Shown here in pieces: positions 46,401-56,149 of a DNA stretch of 64,000 bases. Position 1 is the first letter of the stretch, and each line of letters opens with the position of its first letter. Under the pieces are notes generated by a model, which saw only the letters and a list, made by a program, of their open reading frames with translations, was not told the DNA's origin and ran no database searches. The position numbers and the translations under genes were made by a program. Source of the stretch: Knoellia subterranea KCTC 19937 (GTDB taxonomy: Bacteria > Actinomycetota > Actinomycetes > Actinomycetales > Dermatophilaceae); the NCBI RefSeq assembly GCF_000768685.1, contig NZ_AVPK01000002.1, positions 468,045 through 532,044 of the forward strand. The letters run 5' to 3'.

Positions 46401-47462
46401 CTATGGACGACCGGACGTGAGCCTGTGCAGCGCTTCAACGACGGTATCGGGGCGTTCGACGTGCGGCGAGTGCCCGCAGCCCTCGAGTCGGGTCTCCGTG
46501 AACCGCCCTCCAGCAGCAGCGTAGCGCTCGAGCACGGCCCGGGTCTGTCCCACCATCGGCTGGGGTGGGCAGGCCTCGGCGCCGGGCCACCCGGGCACCA
46601 CCCCGAGCTGTCCGAGGTAGGCCAGGTCGAAGAGGGACGTGTCGCTGACAATCGCGTCAGCAGTGCCCCAGAGCCACTCGACCGGCGGCTTGGGCTCGAG
46701 CGCCACGAGGTCCTCGGCGACCGAGAACCACTTCGGCGACATCGTGTTGAGCACCCCGCGCTCCCCCGGACCGACCATCGGCCAGTTGTCGCTCGGGGCC
46801 GAGTCGCCCGGGTAGTTGTCGACACCGGTCGCCGTCGACAGAACCGTGTCGAGCATCGCCTCCTCGTCGGCACCGAAGATGTCCGCGTCGGCGACGTAGG
46901 CCGACCGCAGCACCGCGCGTGGACTGGTCTGCTCGTCACCCGATCGATCCGCCGCGTCGAGTCGGGCGACGAAGTCCGGGTTGGCGGTACCGCCACCGGT
47001 CCCCGCGAAGTCGGGCGTGGTCGGCGTTCCCTCGAGGTCCTTGGTCCCGCCGAACCCGTAGGGCGACACCGGCGCCGTGAGGACGAGGCCAGCGACCCGG
47101 TCCGCGTGGTCGATGGCGAACTGCATCGCGACGCCGCACCCCATCGAGTGCCCCACGACGACGACCGGTGCCTCGGAACCGAAGACACCTTCCGCGCCGA
47201 GCAGCCCGTCCAAGTCGTCGGCGAAGTCCCGCAGCCCTCGAGTGGCGTCCACCGGAGCCGTGTCGGTGTCGCCGTAGCCGCGGAGGTCCGGAGCCACGAT
47301 GCGCAGCTCGGTGGCGTCACCGCCGAGGTGGTCGCGCACGAACGGTTCCCAGTAGCCACCGGACGAGCAGTTGCCGTGGACGAGCAGCACCGGAGTGCCG
47401 TCAATGGGCCCCCAGGTCCGCACATGCTGCCTGATTCCGCCCGCCTCGATGAACTTACCCAT
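46401..47462 (-). CDS. Alpha/beta-hydrolase
   Basis: 353 residues. Oxyanion motif [11 protein letters not shown] (about 28-38), nucleophile elbow GHSMGCG with serine near residue 101, acid in [10 protein letters not shown] (about 270) and histidine in [10 protein letters not shown] (about 332). A lid of ~110 residues between 130 and 250 is large and rich in Asp/Gly ([14 protein letters not shown]). Substrate is unknown; an esterase or epoxide-hydrolase-type role is possible. It is inserted between priA and fmt, 32 bases before fmt, and starts next to the triple repeat at 47543. Confidence 0.85.
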   Translation of the reverse strand: MGKFIEAGGIRQHVRTWGPIDGTPVLLVHGNCSSGGYWEPFVRDHLGGDATELRIVAPDLRGYGDTDTAPVDATRGLRDFADDLDGLLGAEGVFGSEAPVVVVGHSMGCGVAMQFAIDHADRVAGLVLTAPVSPYGFGGTKDLEGTPTTPDFAGTGGGTANPDFVARLDAADRSGDEQTSPRAVLRSAYVADADIFGADEEAMLDTVLSTATGVDNYPGDSAPSDNWPMVGPGERGVLNTMSPKWFSVAEDLVALEPKPPVEWLWGTADAIVSDTSLFDLAYLGQLGVVPGWPGAEACPPQPMVGQTRAVLERYAAAGGRFTETRLEGCGHSPHVERPDTVVEALHRLTSGRP

Positions 47463-47542
47463 GCGGAGGACCGTATGCCGTCCGCCCGCCTAGCGGACAT
47501 GTGTCGCCGACCCATGTGCGCACCTCGCGCCTGTGGCGCCAC

Positions 47543-47594
47543 GTCAGCTCGTGGGTCGAACCAGCTGGTGGGTCGCGTCAGCTGGTGGGGTCGC
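47543..47594. repeat. Three tandem ~17-base repeats at the priA 3' end
   Basis: Units GTCAGCTCGTGGGTCGA, ACCAGCTGGTGGGTCGC and GTCAGCTGGTGGGGTCGC lie head to tail; the third contains the priA stop codon and part of its last codons, and a partial fourth (GTGGGTCGAG) follows inside the gene. The repeat probably arose by slippage from the coding end of priA into the gap. No known element matches. Confidence 0.65.
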
Positions 47595-49629
47595 GTGGGT
47601 CGAGCTTCACGGTGAGGGTGGCGGTCTCCTTGCGTGCGGACCGCCGCGCCCGCATCGCCGCGACCTCCGCGGCCAGCTGCTCCCCCTCGTCGAGCGGAGC
47701 CGTGAGGACGAGCCGCTCAATACCCTCCGCGACCGGGAGCGGGCCGAGCCGACGCACCGCCGGTCCGAGCCGCATCTCCTCCACGGCGGCGTGGAGAGCA
47801 GGGCGCGCGCCCGTGAGTGCGGCGACGCGGGTCGTGGGCGGAAGCCCGAGCTCGACCCGTTCGGCCAGTTCGCGCTCCGCGAACCAGGCCGGATCCCAGC
47901 GCACGAGCCCCTCCACTGCCGGGATCGTCGTGTGGGTCGGTGTCCCCGCGAGCACGACGACTCCCCCATGGGCGCTCCCCCGGCAGAGCGCAACGGCGTT
48001 GGTCCAGCGCCGCAGGGTCTCCTCGGCGGCATCGAGCGACGCCCGGTCGAGGAGTGCCCAGGCATCGAGCAGGAGGCAGGCGGCATACCCACCCGGGGCC
48101 ACCGGTTCGGCGCCCGGGGTGGAGATGACGAGGCGTGGCCTGTCGTCGACCTCGTCGACGACGGCTCCGGCGCCGGACGTCGTCACGGGCACCCCCGGGA
48201 AGGCGCGACCGAGCTCTTCGGCCGTTCGGCGGGCCCCCACCACCGATGAACGGAGTCGGGGCGAACCGCAGTTCGGGCACTCGAACCTCGTCTCGACGGC
48301 ACCACACCAACGACAGGTCGGGGGTGCCCCCGGCGCACGCAGGCCCAGCGGCCCAGCACAGACGGTGCAGCGCGCCGGGCGACGGCAGTCCTGGCACGAC
48401 AGCGCCGGAAGGTAGCCGCGGCGAGGCACCTGCACGAGGACCGGCCCTCGCGTGAGCGCGTCCTTGGCGACCTGCCAGGCGGCCGAGGGCAGGTGCGCGC
48501 GAGCCGCCGCGGGGTCACGCGCGAGGTCGGACCCCTCTCCCGCAACGCGCACCCGGGCCACCGAGCGGCGCAGCGTGGACCGATCCACTTCGAGCGCCAC
48601 CGCGCGACCCGTTGCGCACCACTGGGTCATGGCGACGGTGCGGGTGTGCCCGGCGCTGAGCAGTGCCGCGCCCTCGACCTCGGCGCGAACCCCGAGCACC
48701 TCCCGCACGTGGGGGTACGGCGCGCGCGGCTCGTCGTGCAGATCGTCGCCGTCGTCCCACCACGCGACGAGCCCGAGGTCGGCCACGGGGGCAAAGGCCG
48801 CCGCCCGCGTCCCCACGACGATGCGCACGTGCCCCCGAAGAACCTTGAGGTATGCCGTGTAGCGCGCCTGCGGTCCTTGGTCGGCTGAGAGGCGCACGTG
48901 GTGGCCTTTGCCGAGCCGCTCGATGAGCGCCGCCTCGACCCGGGCGACGTCGCGAGCATCGGGAACGATGAGGATGCTGCCCCGCCCGCCGACGACGGCT
49001 GCTGTGGCCGCGTCGGCGAGCAACCGTGGCCAGGCCAGTTCGGGCTCGATCGCGGGAGCGACCAGGACGGACGCGAACGGGCGCTCCCCGGCGGTGACGC
49101 GGGACACGAAAGCCGGCCCGCCGGCATACCGGCTCCAAGCGGCCGACTCGAGAGGTGCGACGTCCTCGGTCTCCGGGCCCTCCACGGGAAGCGCCTTCTC
49201 CGCGGCCGCGTGGCGCGGCGGCACCGCGAGGCGCAGGACGTCGCCGAGGACCCCGCCGTAGTGGCCGGCCACCCTGCGCGCTGACTCGAGGACGGCCGGC
49301 GTGAGCACGGCCTCCGGCGAGACGACCCGTCGGATCGTGGCCAGGCGCCCCTCGTGCTCGGCCTCGGCAGCCCGCGCGACGACGAACCCGTCAAGATCCT
49401 GGCCGGCGAAGCGCACCTTGACTCGAGCACCCGGCACGGCGTCATCGGCCATGCTCGCGGGCACGAGGTACTCGAACGGCCGGTCGAGGTGGGCCAGCCC
49501 GGTGTCGACGACCACCGAGGCGACTGGATCGACGTCGGTGATCGGCTCACCACCCGACTTCGGTTTCGGACGCGAACGCACCGAGGGCTGGATCAGCTCC
49601 AGCTGCGTCCCCTCGACCGACTCGCTCAC
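47578..49629 (-). CDS. priA: PriA-like primosomal protein without helicase motifs
   Basis: 683 residues. The N-terminal 3' DNA-end-binding region (VASVVVDTGLAHLDRPFEYLVP) and eight cysteines of the zinc domain (CQDCRRPARCTVC ... CRWCGAVETRFECPNC) are intact, but the Walker A lysine motif is missing where GSGKT should be, and the DEEH box is WDDGDDLHDEP. Actinobacterial PriA proteins are known to have lost helicase motifs, so this is a family feature, not damage. It probably helps load the replisome at stalled forks through protein contacts. ATG at 49629; nine bases separate it from the upstream hydrolase gene. Confidence 0.9.
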   Translation of the reverse strand: MSESVEGTQLELIQPSVRSRPKPKSGGEPITDVDPVASVVVDTGLAHLDRPFEYLVPASMADDAVPGARVKVRFAGQDLDGFVVARAAEAEHEGRLATIRRVVSPEAVLTPAVLESARRVAGHYGGVLGDVLRLAVPPRHAAAEKALPVEGPETEDVAPLESAAWSRYAGGPAFVSRVTAGERPFASVLVAPAIEPELAWPRLLADAATAAVVGGRGSILIVPDARDVARVEAALIERLGKGHHVRLSADQGPQARYTAYLKVLRGHVRIVVGTRAAAFAPVADLGLVAWWDDGDDLHDEPRAPYPHVREVLGVRAEVEGAALLSAGHTRTVAMTQWCATGRAVALEVDRSTLRRSVARVRVAGEGSDLARDPAAARAHLPSAAWQVAKDALTRGPVLVQVPRRGYLPALSCQDCRRPARCTVCAGPLGLRAPGAPPTCRWCGAVETRFECPNCGSPRLRSSVVGARRTAEELGRAFPGVPVTTSGAGAVVDEVDDRPRLVISTPGAEPVAPGGYAACLLLDAWALLDRASLDAAEETLRRWTNAVALCRGSAHGGVVVLAGTPTHTTIPAVEGLVRWDPAWFAERELAERVELGLPPTTRVAALTGARPALHAAVEEMRLGPAVRRLGPLPVAEGIERLVLTAPLDEGEQLAAEVAAMRARRSARKETATLTVKLDPRDPTS

Positions 49630-49638
49630 GGTCCGAAA

Positions 49639-50409
49639 CTAGACGACCGGAGCGACACCCCTGCCGTCGAGGTGGGCCAGAAGCAGGTCCGCGACGGCCA
49701 CGGGGCGCTCCAAAGCCGGGAGGTGACCGGCCCAGTCGAGCTCCACGAGGGCCGAGCTCTCGATCTCGCGGGTGAGCAGCGCGGCGACCTCACGGAAGTG
49801 GGTCGCGTCGTGGGCACCGGTGACGATCGTCGTCGGCAGGTGGAGCTGCGTCGCGTCGACCTCGAGCCGGTCCGGCTGCGGCGGTGGATCGAGCTCATCT
49901 GCTGCGAGCTGGACCTCGAAGGCGTGACGCTGCATCCGGGCGAGATCGACACGGGCCTCGTCGGTCGCCGCGGGCCCGAGCCACAGATCGACATTGAGGG
50001 ACACTGCTCCGTCGATGTCTCCGGACTCGAGCAGAGCGTCCTCCTGCTCGTCGAACTCGATGATCGCCGGGTCGGTGACCTCGAGTCCGCGGTAGGCGGG
50101 GTTGAGGAGCACCAGGGTGTCGACGCGATCCGGGTGCATCGCCGCGAACTCAAGGGCGACTCGCCCGCCGAAGGAGGCGCCGACGAGCGTGGCCCGGTCG
50201 ATACCCAGCTCGTCGAGGAGATGGGCAAGGTCATCGGCATCGGTGTAGCGACCACCGGGAAGCGGCGTCTCCCCCCACCCCCGCAGGTCGGGCGTGACGA
50301 CGCGGTGCGCCGCAGACAGCGCCGGCACGAGTGGCCGCCACATCCTGCGGTCGGCAACGCCTGCGTGGAGGAGGACGACAGCGGGCCCGCTGCCCTCGTC
50401 GTCGTGCAC
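49639..50409 (-). CDS. Alpha/beta-hydrolase
   Basis: 256 residues, compact enzyme. Oxyanion LLHAGVADRRMW (about 13-24), nucleophile elbow GASFGGR (serine near residue 79), acid in VTGAHDATHF and histidine in WAGHLPALERP. It resembles esterase/3-oxoadipate enol-lactonase-like hydrolases. The start used is GTG at 50409; a CTG upstream in frame would add ~15 residues. It is unrelated to the larger hydrolase at 46,401 beyond the fold. It lies 45 bases after metK, in the same direction. Confidence 0.82.
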   Translation of the reverse strand: MHDDEGSGPAVVLLHAGVADRRMWRPLVPALSAAHRVVTPDLRGWGETPLPGGRYTDADDLAHLLDELGIDRATLVGASFGGRVALEFAAMHPDRVDTLVLLNPAYRGLEVTDPAIIEFDEQEDALLESGDIDGAVSLNVDLWLGPAATDEARVDLARMQRHAFEVQLAADELDPPPQPDRLEVDATQLHLPTTIVTGAHDATHFREVAALLTREIESSALVELDWAGHLPALERPVAVADLLLAHLDGRGVAPVV

Positions 50410-50454
50410 GAGGAGGAGCGGGCCCGCCTGGCTGGTCTGGTCGGTGCTCAGTGG

Positions 50455-51675
50455 TCAGCCCTTGACCGCGCGCTGGAGGTCCTCGACGCGGTCGGTGCGC
50501 TCCCACGTGAAGGGGTTGTCGACACCGTGCGCAGTCGTGCGACCGAAGTGGCCGTAGGCCGCCGTGGGCTTGTAGATCGGGCGGAGCAGGTCGAGGGCGT
50601 CGAGGATCGCCGCGGGACGCAGGTCGAAGACCGAGAGGATCGCCTCCTGGATCTTGTCGGCAGGTGCCGTCTCGGTGCCGAACGTCTCGACGTAGATGCC
50701 GACCGGCTGCGCCTTGCCGATGGCGTAGGCAACCTGGACCTCGCACCGACGGGCAAGGCCCGCGGCGACGACGTTCTTGGCGACCCAGCGGGTGGCGTAG
50801 GCGGCGGAGCGGTCGACCTTCGACGGGTCCTTGCCGGAGAAGGCGCCGCCACCGTGGCGGGCCATGCCGCCGTAGGTGTCGACGATGATCTTGCGACCGG
50901 TCAGACCGGCGTCACCCATGGGTCCACCGATGACGAACGTGCCCGTCGGGTTGATGAGCGAGCGGTAGTCGGACGTGTCGAGGTCGGTGCCGGAGTCGGC
51001 GAGCTCGGCGAGGACCGGCGCGATGACGTGCTTCTCGATGTCGGGGCTGAGCAGACCGTCGAGCGAGATGCCGTCGGCGTGCTGCGTCGAGAGGACGACG
51101 GTGTCGAGCTTGACCGCCTTGTCACCCTCGTAGCTGATCGTCACCTGGGTCTTGCCGTCGGGACGGAGGTAGGCGAGCTCCTCGCTCTTGCGCACCGCCG
51201 TCAGTCGCTCGGACAGACGGTGGGCGAGGTAGATCGGGAGCGGCATGAGCTCCGCCGTGTCGTCGCACGCGTAGCCGAACATCAGGCCCTGGTCGCCGGC
51301 GCCCTGCTTGTCGAGCGGGTCGACGCCACCGGTGCGGTTCTCGTAGGCCGTGTCGACGCCCTGCGCGATGTCAGGGCTCTGCTGACCGATGGAGACCTCA
51401 ACGCCACACGACGCACCGTCGAAGCCCTTGGTCGACGAGTCGTAGCCGATGCCGAGAACCGTGTCGCGCACGATCTTGGGAATCTCGACGTAGGCCTCGG
51501 TCGTGACCTCACCGGCGACGTGGACCAGGCCGGTCGTCACCATCGTCTCGACGGCGACGCGGGCGCGCGGGTCCTGCGCGAGCATGGCGTCGAGGATGGA
51601 GTCCGAGATCTGGTCACAGATCTTGTCGGGGTGCCCCTCGGTGACGGACTCGGACGTGAACAGGCGTGCAGCCAC
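50455..51675 (-). CDS. metK: S-adenosylmethionine synthetase
   Basis: 406 residues. Forms S-adenosylmethionine from ATP and methionine. Signatures: [20 protein letters not shown] near the start, [12 protein letters not shown] in the middle, and the phosphate loop [19 protein letters not shown]. The GTG at 51675 has GGAGAG seven bases upstream; a long in-frame extension to 52230 runs antisense to the coiled-coil gene and is not coding. The neighbour order coaBC-metK of other actinobacteria is interrupted here by the broken coiled-coil gene on the other strand. Confidence 0.96.
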   Translation of the reverse strand: MAARLFTSESVTEGHPDKICDQISDSILDAMLAQDPRARVAVETMVTTGLVHVAGEVTTEAYVEIPKIVRDTVLGIGYDSSTKGFDGASCGVEVSIGQQSPDIAQGVDTAYENRTGGVDPLDKQGAGDQGLMFGYACDDTAELMPLPIYLAHRLSERLTAVRKSEELAYLRPDGKTQVTISYEGDKAVKLDTVVLSTQHADGISLDGLLSPDIEKHVIAPVLAELADSGTDLDTSDYRSLINPTGTFVIGGPMGDAGLTGRKIIVDTYGGMARHGGGAFSGKDPSKVDRSAAYATRWVAKNVVAAGLARRCEVQVAYAIGKAQPVGIYVETFGTETAPADKIQEAILSVFDLRPAAILDALDLLRPIYKPTAAYGHFGRTTAHGVDNPFTWERTDRVEDLQRAVKG

Positions 51676-51847
51676 CCGGGACTCTCCTTCGTGTGGTGTC
51701 AGATGGTGGCGCCGTGTCGGCGCGCAAGGACACAAATCTAACGGGTCTGTCCACCGCGTGGACACCCTGCCCACGACCTGAGCGGTGACGGGACCGACAT
51801 CGGCACCCGTGCGCGCCCGGCAGGACGGCTTCCCGGAAGGTGCCAGA
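51676..51847. promoter_or_regulatory. Divergent promoter region between metK and broken coiled-coil gene
   Basis: 172 bases. For metK (minus strand) TAGATT near 51733-51738 is a possible -10 box, giving a leader of ~60 bases with a short GCGCC/GGCGC hairpin. A small inverted repeat GTCCAC-CGC-GTGGAC at 51747-51761 lies upstream of it. I see no SAM riboswitch core. A GTG- or ATG-led start for the plus-strand gene is at 51848. All calls are by eye. Confidence 0.35.
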
Positions 51848-53493
51848 ATGTCCCGCGTGAACGACGGGCCGGAGCCAGGGTCGGCGCCCCCCGGGTCGTC
51901 AGCAGCGGTGGACACCGCAGCAGCACTCTCGACCCCGAGCAGCCCTCTCGACCTCCTGTCCAGAGCGCAGCAGATCGCCGAACAGGTGCGGGCGGACTCG
52001 CTGCGCGAAGTCGCCGAGGCGCGCCGCGAAGCTGCCCATTTGCGCGCCCGGACGTCCGCGACCCGCGCTGAACTCGAAGGCTCGCTCCGAGGCCGCGTCG
52101 ATCGTCGATGCGGCACGCGATGAGCCCAAGGGCATCCTCCAGGACGCCTCGGCCCAGACCTCGCTGGTCCGATTGAGGTCCATGCGGGCGGCGGACGAGG
52201 CCATGTCCATTGCGCAGGAGGACGCCGCACGGCGCATCGCGGCCGCCGACCTCAAGGCTCACGAGATCCTCACCGAGGCCGAGGAATCGCGACGCGACCT
52301 TCTCGACCGCACCGCCGAGGACGTCGCTGCAGCGCGCTCGGCGTGGGAGGCCGAACGGACCCGGGCCAGGATCGAGCTCGCGAACCTACGTGAGATCACC
52401 GAGGCCGAGGCTGCTCGCATCCGCGCCGAAGCAGAGGTGTTTGCCTTCGGGCAGATTGACGAGCTCGAGCGCGTCGTCGCGTCCCGCGAGGCGGAGCTCC
52501 AGGCGAAGCACGACGAGGTCGGTCGAGAACGCGAAACCATCCTCGAGCACGCCCGTGCCGAGGCCATCGGCCACCTTGACGCGGCGCGGGCCGAGGCGGG
52601 CGAGGTGATGGAAGCGGCCCGCACTCACTTGGCATGGGCCCAGAGCACCGTCCGGGACATCCTCGAGAAGACCGATCGCGAGACGACAGCCCAGCTCCGC
52701 GAGCACCACCACAAACTCGGCACCCTGGCCAGGACACACCGTGAGCGCGCGGCGACTCTGCTCGCCAGCGCGACAACACGCGCCGAAGACCTCACCGCAG
52801 AGGCACAGGCGGAGTCCGAACGGCTCCGTGGGACGGCGGTGTCGGTTCTCGACGCGGCCCGAGTCGATTGAGAGCGCACGCTCGAGGATGCACGCACTGA
52901 GGCCGAACGCTTCGTCGCTGAGGCCAGGCATCGGTGCGCAGGGGTGAGGCCGAGGCCTACTTCGAGAACCGCGTGCGCGCGCCGCGGCGGCCGCCGCTGA
53001 CTTCGAGAGCACCCTGCAGGAGCGTCGCGACAAGGCCACGAGCGAGTTCACGGTTGCCCAGAGCCTGCACGAGGAGCGCCTGCGCGAGCTCCAGGACCGC
53101 GCCGATCAGCTCGCCCGCGAGGCGGAGCAGGAGCGCGCCACCCGCACCGCGGAGGCCACGTCCATCCTCGACCAGGCCAAGGCCGAGGCCTCGGCGATGG
53201 TGACGACCGCCAAGGAGCAGGCGGACCGCATCAAGCGCGACTCGGAGCGCGAGCTCGCCGCCGCCACCGCCCGCCGCGACAGCATCACGGCCCAGCTGAG
53301 CAACGTCCGCAACATGCTCGGCACGCTCGGTGGTGCATCCAGCCTCGGTGAGCCGTTCGGTGACCAGGCACCGGCCGCACCGGCGGCACCGGTCAAGTCC
53401 GCCGCGGAGACCACCGAGGACGACGAGGAGCCCGAGGAGGTCGTGGAGACCACCGGCGGCAAGGCCGAGGCGAAGGCCGGCAAGGGTCGCTGA
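51848..53493 (+). pseudogene. Broken gene for a long coiled-coil (FilP/Scy/DivIVA-like) protein
   Basis: About 548 codons' worth of coiled-coil sequence in pieces. The frame opens at ATG 51848 ([10 protein letters not shown]...), shifts near 52080, reads on through 52173-52868 (KAHEILTEAEESRRDL and similar), meets a TGA at 52869 but continues in the same frame as ERTLEDARTEAERF, shifts near 52935 (RGEAEAYFENR), shifts again near 52985 (ADFESTLQERRDKATSE) and ends at 53493 with RRDSITAQLSNVRNMLGTLGG and an acidic tail. Composition (Ala, Glu, Arg in heptads) and the ending resemble polar cytoskeletal proteins FilP/Scy of Streptomyces. Three frameshifts and one stop argue for decay; sequencing errors are the alternative. 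Confidence 0.75.
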
Positions 53494-53510
53494 CCAGGGC
53501 GCGCACGCGA

Positions 53511-53548
53511 CGAACGCCGCATCCGGGATCACCCGGATGCGGCGTTCG
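53511..53548. terminator. Strong bidirectional hairpin terminator
   Basis: Perfect 17-bp stem (left arm CGAACGCCGCATCCGGG, right arm its exact complement) with a four-base ATCA loop, between the end of the broken coiled-coil gene and the convergent coaBC gene. It has no U-run but its stability is high. Confidence 0.85.
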
Positions 53549-53566
53549 TGTCCTGTGGAGGCTCGG

Positions 53567-54874
53567 TCAGAGCAGGGTGACGACGACGTCCCAGACGGCG
53601 TCCGAGACCGCTGCCTTGGTCGCCGGACCCACCTCGACGCTCTCGGCACTCCCCCGGCGCAGGACGGTCACCGTGTTGTCGTCCGCGCCGAAGGTCTTGC
53701 CCTCGCCCACTTCGTTGACGACGAGGACGTCGCACCCCTTGCGCTCGAGCTTGGCGCGACCGTGGTCCAGGACCGATCCGTTCTCGTCACCGGTCTCTGC
53801 GGCAAACCCCACGATGATCGGAGCAGGGGAAGCCCCACGGGACTCGACGAGCTCGGCGAGGATGTCGGGATTGCGGACGAGCGCGATCGTCGGCGCCGAG
53901 TCGTCCTCCGCGCCGTCGGGCCCCACTTCGTGCGTCTTCTTGATCTTGGACGGCGCATAGGTCGCCGGGCGGAAGTCGGCCACGGCGGCGGCCATGACGA
54001 CAACATCCGCGTCGGCTGCGGCAGCGTGCATCGCGTCTCGCAGTTGCAACGCCGTCTCGATGGTCACCACGTCGACGTCGGGAAGGTCTGCCGCAGCAGA
54101 GGTCACGAGCGTCACCTGCGCGCCACGTGCCGCCGCTGCAGCCGCCAGGGCGTGCCCCTGCTTACCCGAGCTGCGATTGCCGAGATAGCGCACCGGGTCG
54201 AGCGGTTCCCGGGTCCCGCCGGCGCTCACGACCACGCGACGTCCCGAGAGGTCGCCGCGCCCCTGCGCCGACCGCTTGTCGGCTGCGTTCGCGCCGGTGC
54301 GAGCAGTCACGCCCGCAGAGGCGGCAGCGGTGCCCGAAGCGGACGCCGCCCGGGCGAGCTCACGCTCGCACACGGCATACAGCTCCTCGGGTTCGGGAAG
54401 ACGGCCGGGACCGGAGTCCTTCCCCGTGAGGCGACCACTCGCAGGTGGTACGACGTGAACGCCTCGTTCGGACAACGTGGCGACGTTGGCCTGCGTGGCC
54501 GGGTGATCCCACATCTCGGTGTGCATGGCCGGGGCCATGACGACAGGACATCGTGCCGTGAGCAGGACATTGGTGAGCAGGTCGTCGGCCTGACCCGTCG
54601 CAGCCTTGGCCAGGAGATCGGCCGTGGCGGGGGCGACCACCACGAGGTCCGCCTCCTGCCCGAGCCGGACGTGCGGCACTTCATGGACGTTGGTCCACAC
54701 GTCGGTGCTCACGGGTTTGCCGGAGAGCGCCGACCATGTGGGTGCGCCGACGAAGTTCAGGGCCGCGGCCGTGGGCACGACCGTGACGTCGTGCCCAGCC
54801 TCGGTGAGGAGACGCAGGAGTGAGCAGGCCTTGTAGGCCGCGATGCCGCCCGCCACACCGAGGACGACGCGCAC
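53567..54874 (-). CDS. coaBC: Bifunctional phosphopantothenoylcysteine decarboxylase / synthetase
   Basis: 435 residues. N-terminal CoaC flavoprotein: GVAGGIAAYKA opening, catalytic His in VHEVPHVRLG and the substrate clamp PAMHTEMW. C-terminal CoaB: SAGGTREPLDPVRYLGNRSSGKQG binds CTP, and KIKK is the conserved lysine motif. Between them is an Ala/Gly-rich linker (about 180-215). It makes 4'-phosphopantetheine on the way to coenzyme A. GTG at 54874. It follows rpoZ by seven bases. Confidence 0.95.
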   Translation of the reverse strand: MRVVLGVAGGIAAYKACSLLRLLTEAGHDVTVVPTAAALNFVGAPTWSALSGKPVSTDVWTNVHEVPHVRLGQEADLVVVAPATADLLAKAATGQADDLLTNVLLTARCPVVMAPAMHTEMWDHPATQANVATLSERGVHVVPPASGRLTGKDSGPGRLPEPEELYAVCERELARAASASGTAAASAGVTARTGANAADKRSAQGRGDLSGRRVVVSAGGTREPLDPVRYLGNRSSGKQGHALAAAAAARGAQVTLVTSAAADLPDVDVVTIETALQLRDAMHAAAADADVVVMAAAVADFRPATYAPSKIKKTHEVGPDGAEDDSAPTIALVRNPDILAELVESRGASPAPIIVGFAAETGDENGSVLDHGRAKLERKGCDVLVVNEVGEGKTFGADDNTVTVLRRGSAESVEVGPATKAAVSDAVWDVVVTLL

Positions 54875-54881
54875 GGGAGGC

Positions 54882-55145
54882 TCAGTCCTCGATCTTCTCT
54901 GAGGTGAGCAGGTTGCCGTTGATCTCGCGGAGCGCGATCGAGAGCGGCTTCTCGTGGACCTCGGAGTCGACGAGCGGGCCGACGTACTCGAGCAGACCGT
55001 CCTGGAGCTGCGCGTAGTAGGCGTTGATCTGGCGAGCGCGCTTGGCCGAGTAGAGGACCAGTGAGTACTTGGAGTCGGCGTGCGTGAGGAGCTCGTCGAT
55101 CGGCGGGTTGGTGATGCCGATGGGGTTGGCCTGGGTGCCGGACAC
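54882..55145 (-). CDS. rpoZ: RNA polymerase omega subunit
   Basis: 87 residues. [10 protein letters not shown], then [21 protein letters not shown] is the omega core, and [14 protein letters not shown] the conserved end. It helps RNA polymerase assemble by holding the beta' subunit. GTG at 55145; gap to gmk is four bases. The gmk-rpoZ-coaBC order is conserved in actinobacteria. Confidence 0.95.
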   Translation of the reverse strand: MSGTQANPIGITNPPIDELLTHADSKYSLVLYSAKRARQINAYYAQLQDGLLEYVGPLVDSEVHEKPLSIALREINGNLLTSEKIED

Positions 55146-55149
55146 GGAA

Positions 55150-55728
55150 TCAGTCTCGTTTCGTCTGGGGCGGGGTGCGCATCAATGATACGAGTTCGTC
55201 GGCTGCACGCCGAACGTCGTCGTTGACGATGGTGACGTCGAACTCCTCGGCGGCCGCCAACTCGGCCCGTGCCGTGGTGAGCCGGACCTCGCGTTCCTCG
55301 GCCGACTCGGTGCCGCGACCCACGAGCCGCCGCACGAGTTCATCCCAGCTCGGAGGGGCGAGGAACACGAAGAGGGCCTCGGGCATGGTCTGCCGGACCT
55401 GGCGTGCGCCCTGCAGGTCGATCTCGAGCAGCGCCGGGCGACCCTGCGCCAGGGCGGCCTCCACGGGACCGCGAGGCGTGCCGTACTGCGCCCGGCCATG
55501 GACGGTCGCCCACTCCAGGAACTCGTCGTGGTCGACCATGCGACCGAATTCCTCGTTGCTCACGAAGTGGTAGTGGCGACCGTCGACCTCAGTGGGACGC
55601 GGCTTGCGCGTCGTTGCCGAGACGGACAGCCACACGTCGGGGTGGTGCTCACGAACCCAGGCGGCAACGGTGCCCTTGCCGACGGCCGTGGGACCGGCGA
55701 GGACCGTGAGGCGGGACGTGCTGCTCAC
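55150..55728 (-). CDS. gmk: Guanylate kinase
   Basis: 192 residues. P-loop [13 protein letters not shown] (about 12-24), GMP-binding [21 protein letters not shown] (split: SATTRKPRP and DGRHYHFV) and the lid with arginines. Turns GMP into GDP. GTG at 55728 overlaps the mihF stop (GTGA). The pairing of mihF and gmk is typical of actinobacteria. Confidence 0.96.
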   Translation of the reverse strand: MSSTSRLTVLAGPTAVGKGTVAAWVREHHPDVWLSVSATTRKPRPTEVDGRHYHFVSNEEFGRMVDHDEFLEWATVHGRAQYGTPRGPVEAALAQGRPALLEIDLQGARQVRQTMPEALFVFLAPPSWDELVRRLVGRGTESAEEREVRLTTARAELAAAEEFDVTIVNDDVRRAADELVSLMRTPPQTKRD

Positions 55729-56042
55729 GCCTTGTCGAACCGGGCCAGCAGGGCGGTGATCTGGTTCTGGCCGAGACCCCGCACACGCCGGCTCTCGCTG
55801 ATCCCGATCTCCTCCATGAGCGCGCGGGCCTTGACCCGGCCGACACCCGGCATCGACTCGAGGAGTGCGGAGACCCGCATCTTGCCGATGACATCGTTGG
55901 ACTTGCCCTGGTTGATGACCTCACCAAGGTCGCCCTGGGCGTACTTGAGACGGTTCTTGACGGCTGCCCTCTCGCGACGGGCGTCGGCGGCCTTGGCCAG
56001 CGCGGCAGCGCGTTGCTCCGATGTCAGCGGCGGCAGAGCCAT
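55725..56042 (-). CDS. mihF: Integration host factor, mycobacterial type
   Basis: 105 residues. Nucleoid protein with an S13-like helix-two-turn-helix. [17 protein letters not shown] is the N-terminal helix, [16 protein letters not shown] follows, and [25 protein letters not shown] is the H2TH DNA-binding part. It bends DNA; in mycobacteria it is needed for phage L5 integration and affects global expression. ATG at 56042. The longer in-frame opening to 56612 crosses a structured intergenic region and pyrF and is not coding. Confidence 0.95.
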   Translation of the reverse strand: MALPPLTSEQRAAALAKAADARRERAAVKNRLKYAQGDLGEVINQGKSNDVIGKMRVSALLESMPGVGRVKARALMEEIGISESRRVRGLGQNQITALLARFDKA

Positions 56043-56149
56043 GGCGGAAGTCCTCCAGTCGTCTCGATGACGCTGCTTCTCAACGCCTTCCGGCGATTTA
56101 ACCACGCCGAGCAGGGTGATCCGCGGCCCACGATCGGGGGCATGCCCAA

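Noticed and set aside
49354..51741. A 795-residue plus-strand open frame
   Set aside because: Antisense to priA, a hydrolase and metK, which all have clear family motifs.
51676..52230. Upstream extension of metK by 185 codons
   Set aside because: The extension is antisense to the coiled-coil gene and the GTG at 51675 has a good ribosome-binding site and the family's usual N-terminus.
52869..52871. TGA inside the coiled-coil gene as a selenocysteine codon
   Set aside because: No hairpin of SECIS type follows and the protein has three other lesions, so nonsense is simpler.
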